Source of the DNA: Cytophagales bacterium
GTDB lineage: Bacteria > Bacteroidota > Bacteroidia > Cytophagales > 172606-1
Assembly: GCA_030446715.1 (NCBI GenBank)
Contig: JAUJMU010000007.1
Location: 62,001-126,000, forward strand
Direction: 5' to 3'
DNA: 64,000 nt
Shown here: positions 62,735 through 64,000 of the stretch, one piece after another
How the letters are laid out: every line of letters starts with the position of its first letter
Position numbering within the stretch: position 1 is the stretch's first letter
Made by a program: the position numbers and the translations under genes
The notes under the pieces: generated by a model
The model's database searches: none
The model's input: the letters and a program-made list of their open reading frames with translations, nothing else
What the model was told of the DNA's origin: nothing

Positions 62735-64000
62735 CTACGGTCTTCTGTCCCACCATACCTTGGTAGTCATCACGTCGGGTCCTTGCCGCGCAACGGCCGC
62801 CTCGTAATTCTCCCGGTTCAGGCTCTGCTCGGCCGCCGGATAGCGTACCCGGTTGGGCACCTGTCCACCGGTTTCGCCCTGGTTGGGGATGGGCAGCAAA
62901 CGGGGAAATCCGGTGCGACGATACTCCGCCCACGCCTCAAAGCCATTGGGATACAACGCCAGCCATTTCTGGGTGATGATCTGTTCAAGGGTACCGTTAT
63001 AGGCTACAGCCGGCTGGGCAAGGTAATCATTGATTGCCTGGGCGCTGGTTATACCGCGCCGGTTCATGGAAGCACGGATACCATCCTCATAGAATTTTTT
63101 TGCATCACCCGGTCCCCATCCCTTCAGCGCACCTTCTGCCTGCAGGAAGAGCACTTCGGGGTAAGTCAGGATGTCAATCGGTGCGCCTTCAGCCCTTATC
63201 GTCGCACCCATGCCCGAGAAGTTAGCCCGGGCATTTTCCGCCTGACCCAACTGCACGGCATTCAGCCCGTTCTGCAACCCCCGGTAAACCGGAGGGTCAG
63301 TTCCTGCCACCGGAGCCGCGTATACCGGCAAACGGGGATCGTTGAGGCTGGTCAGTAAATCAACCATCGTTTTGCTCACCCGGAATTCATTGAAGTTGAA
63401 CAGAATCGCCAGCGGATTCCGGTTGATGAATTGTCCGGTCGGGAACGTAACCATCCGGGCATCTTCCGCATTGCTGGAGATCAGATTGTTCTGGGTCATC
63501 ACTTCGCTGACCACCTGCCTTGCCAGCGGCGGATTGGCGTTGGAAATGCGGAGTGCCAGCCTCAGGCGCAGAGAATTAGCGAATTTGCGCCAGCGGTCCA
63601 GGTTGTCGTTGAACAGAATATCGGCAGAGCCGTACCGTACCGGCTGAGCGGGATCAAGCTGGTCCGCAGCTTCTTTCAGCTCCTTAAGCATGTCCGTGTA
63701 GATTTCCTCCTGCGGATCGTATTTTGGCCGGACGGTGCCGTTCAATGCTCTGCCGGCTTCTGAATAAGGCACGTCGCCCCAGTAATCAGTAACCCGGTGA
63801 AACAGCCACGTCCGCCAGATGCGGGCCTGAGCCACCTTATTAATTGCCTGAGGGTCCTGGCTCGCCAGCCGGATTGCTTCCTGAGTGTTTATAATAAAGT
63901 TGGAGTAGTATTCATTCCAGAAAGTAGCTATCCAGCCCGGATTTGATTCGTACCGGTCAGTTTGAAAATCGGGTGCATTGTTGGCAAAATACTGCGCGTA
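62735..64000 (-). CDS. SusD/RagB-type nutrient-binding lipoprotein, partial
   Basis: The frame stays open to the window edge, so the true start lies beyond 64000. Residues seen: ESNPGWIATFWNEYYSNF, RIWRTWLFHRVTDYWGDVPY, PEVLFLQAEGALKGWGPGDA, FEAWAEYRRTGFPRLLPIPN. A SusD-like surface protein that binds glycans for a SusC porin. The SusC partner is expected upstream, outside the window. Confidence 0.9.
   Translation of the reverse strand, partial: YAQYFANNAPDFQTDRYESNPGWIATFWNEYYSNFIINTQEAIRLASQDPQAINKVAQARIWRTWLFHRVTDYWGDVPYSEAGRALNGTVRPKYDPQEEIYTDMLKELKEAADQLDPAQPVRYGSADILFNDNLDRWRKFANSLRLRLALRISNANPPLARQVVSEVMTQNNLISSNAEDARMVTFPTGQFINRNPLAILFNFNEFRVSKTMVDLLTSLNDPRLPVYAAPVAGTDPPVYRGLQNGLNAVQLGQAENARANFSGMGATIRAEGAPIDILTYPEVLFLQAEGALKGWGPGDAKKFYEDGIRASMNRRGITSAQAINDYLAQPAVAYNGTLEQIITQKWLALYPNGFEAWAEYRRTGFPRLLPIPNQGETGGQVPNRVRYPAAEQSLNRENYEAAVARQGPDVMTTKVWWDRRP

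Noticed and set aside
1-64000. CRISPR array, rRNA genes or further tRNA genes
   Set aside because: No regularly spaced repeats and no rRNA-like or complete tRNA-like sequence seen by eye on either strand.

Overview
The window looks like a chromosome segment of a Bacteroidota bacterium, probably order Cytophagales. The evidence is a tmRNA whose tag reads GEENYALAA, promoters with a TAnnTTTG -7 box, a SusD-type lipoprotein, a LytS/LytTR two-component pair, and the adjacent DUF6048/DUF6452 genes typical of this phylum. The family calls come from reading the protein sequences; no database search was possible.

The window has two halves. Bases 1 to about 39,380 are an accessory metal and metalloid resistance island. 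It ends at a tyrosine integrase (37867-39117, minus) whose 5' side faces the 3' end of the tmRNA gene (39383-39745, minus), a common integration site for such elements. From left to right the island holds: the decayed 3' end of an ArsO-like flavoprotein gene; a copper/silver efflux block (two HYC_CC_PP proteins, a CusA-like RND pump split by a frameshift, a TolC-like channel, two CusB-like adaptors, a DUF3347 lipoprotein, an AraC regulator fused to an HMA-like domain, a Met/Cys-rich exported protein, SHOCT proteins, a Csp-type four-helix copper protein, a broken CopZ and a CopA ATPase); a decayed block (SHOCT, metallo-beta-lactamase/rhodanese, HMA and P-II remnants); an SDR gene with an SPW/VKOR membrane protein; small membrane peptides, a decayed CzcD, a SpoIIAA-like protein and a ZIP transporter; a mercury uptake operon (arsR-type regulator, merTP, GDCCVxC protein) without a visible merA; a DtxR/MntR regulator divergent from a TonB receptor, with two palindromic operators; and an arsenic operon (arsR, arsN2, arsM, trxB, arsC, a transglutaminase-like protein, acr3, then the broken 5' part of an ArsO-like flavoprotein), divergent from a CoA-disulfide-reductase-like enzyme.

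The second half (39.4-64 kb) looks like core genome: tmRNA, VOC protein, a phage-type protein, an S24 repressor, flavin reductase, DUF2256, DUF6048/DUF6452, class II fructose-bisphosphate aldolase, an Rpn-type nuclease, a methyltransferase, a sugar isomerase-like protein, an MscS channel, a LytS/LytTR pair, a fatty acid desaturase, and a sugar-use cluster on the minus strand (GHL10-type hydrolase, AGE epimerase, DUF4434 protein, SSS sodium symporter, SusD). Intergenic mobile repeats occur here, including a 221-bp MITE-like element with inverted ends and a 10-bp flanking duplication.

Several genes in both halves are broken by single-base shifts. At least two lie in otherwise normal core genes, so part of the apparent decay may be sequencing or assembly indels. 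In-frame stops combined with lost metal ligands in several island genes (HMA, CzcD, SHOCT remnants) point to real decay there.
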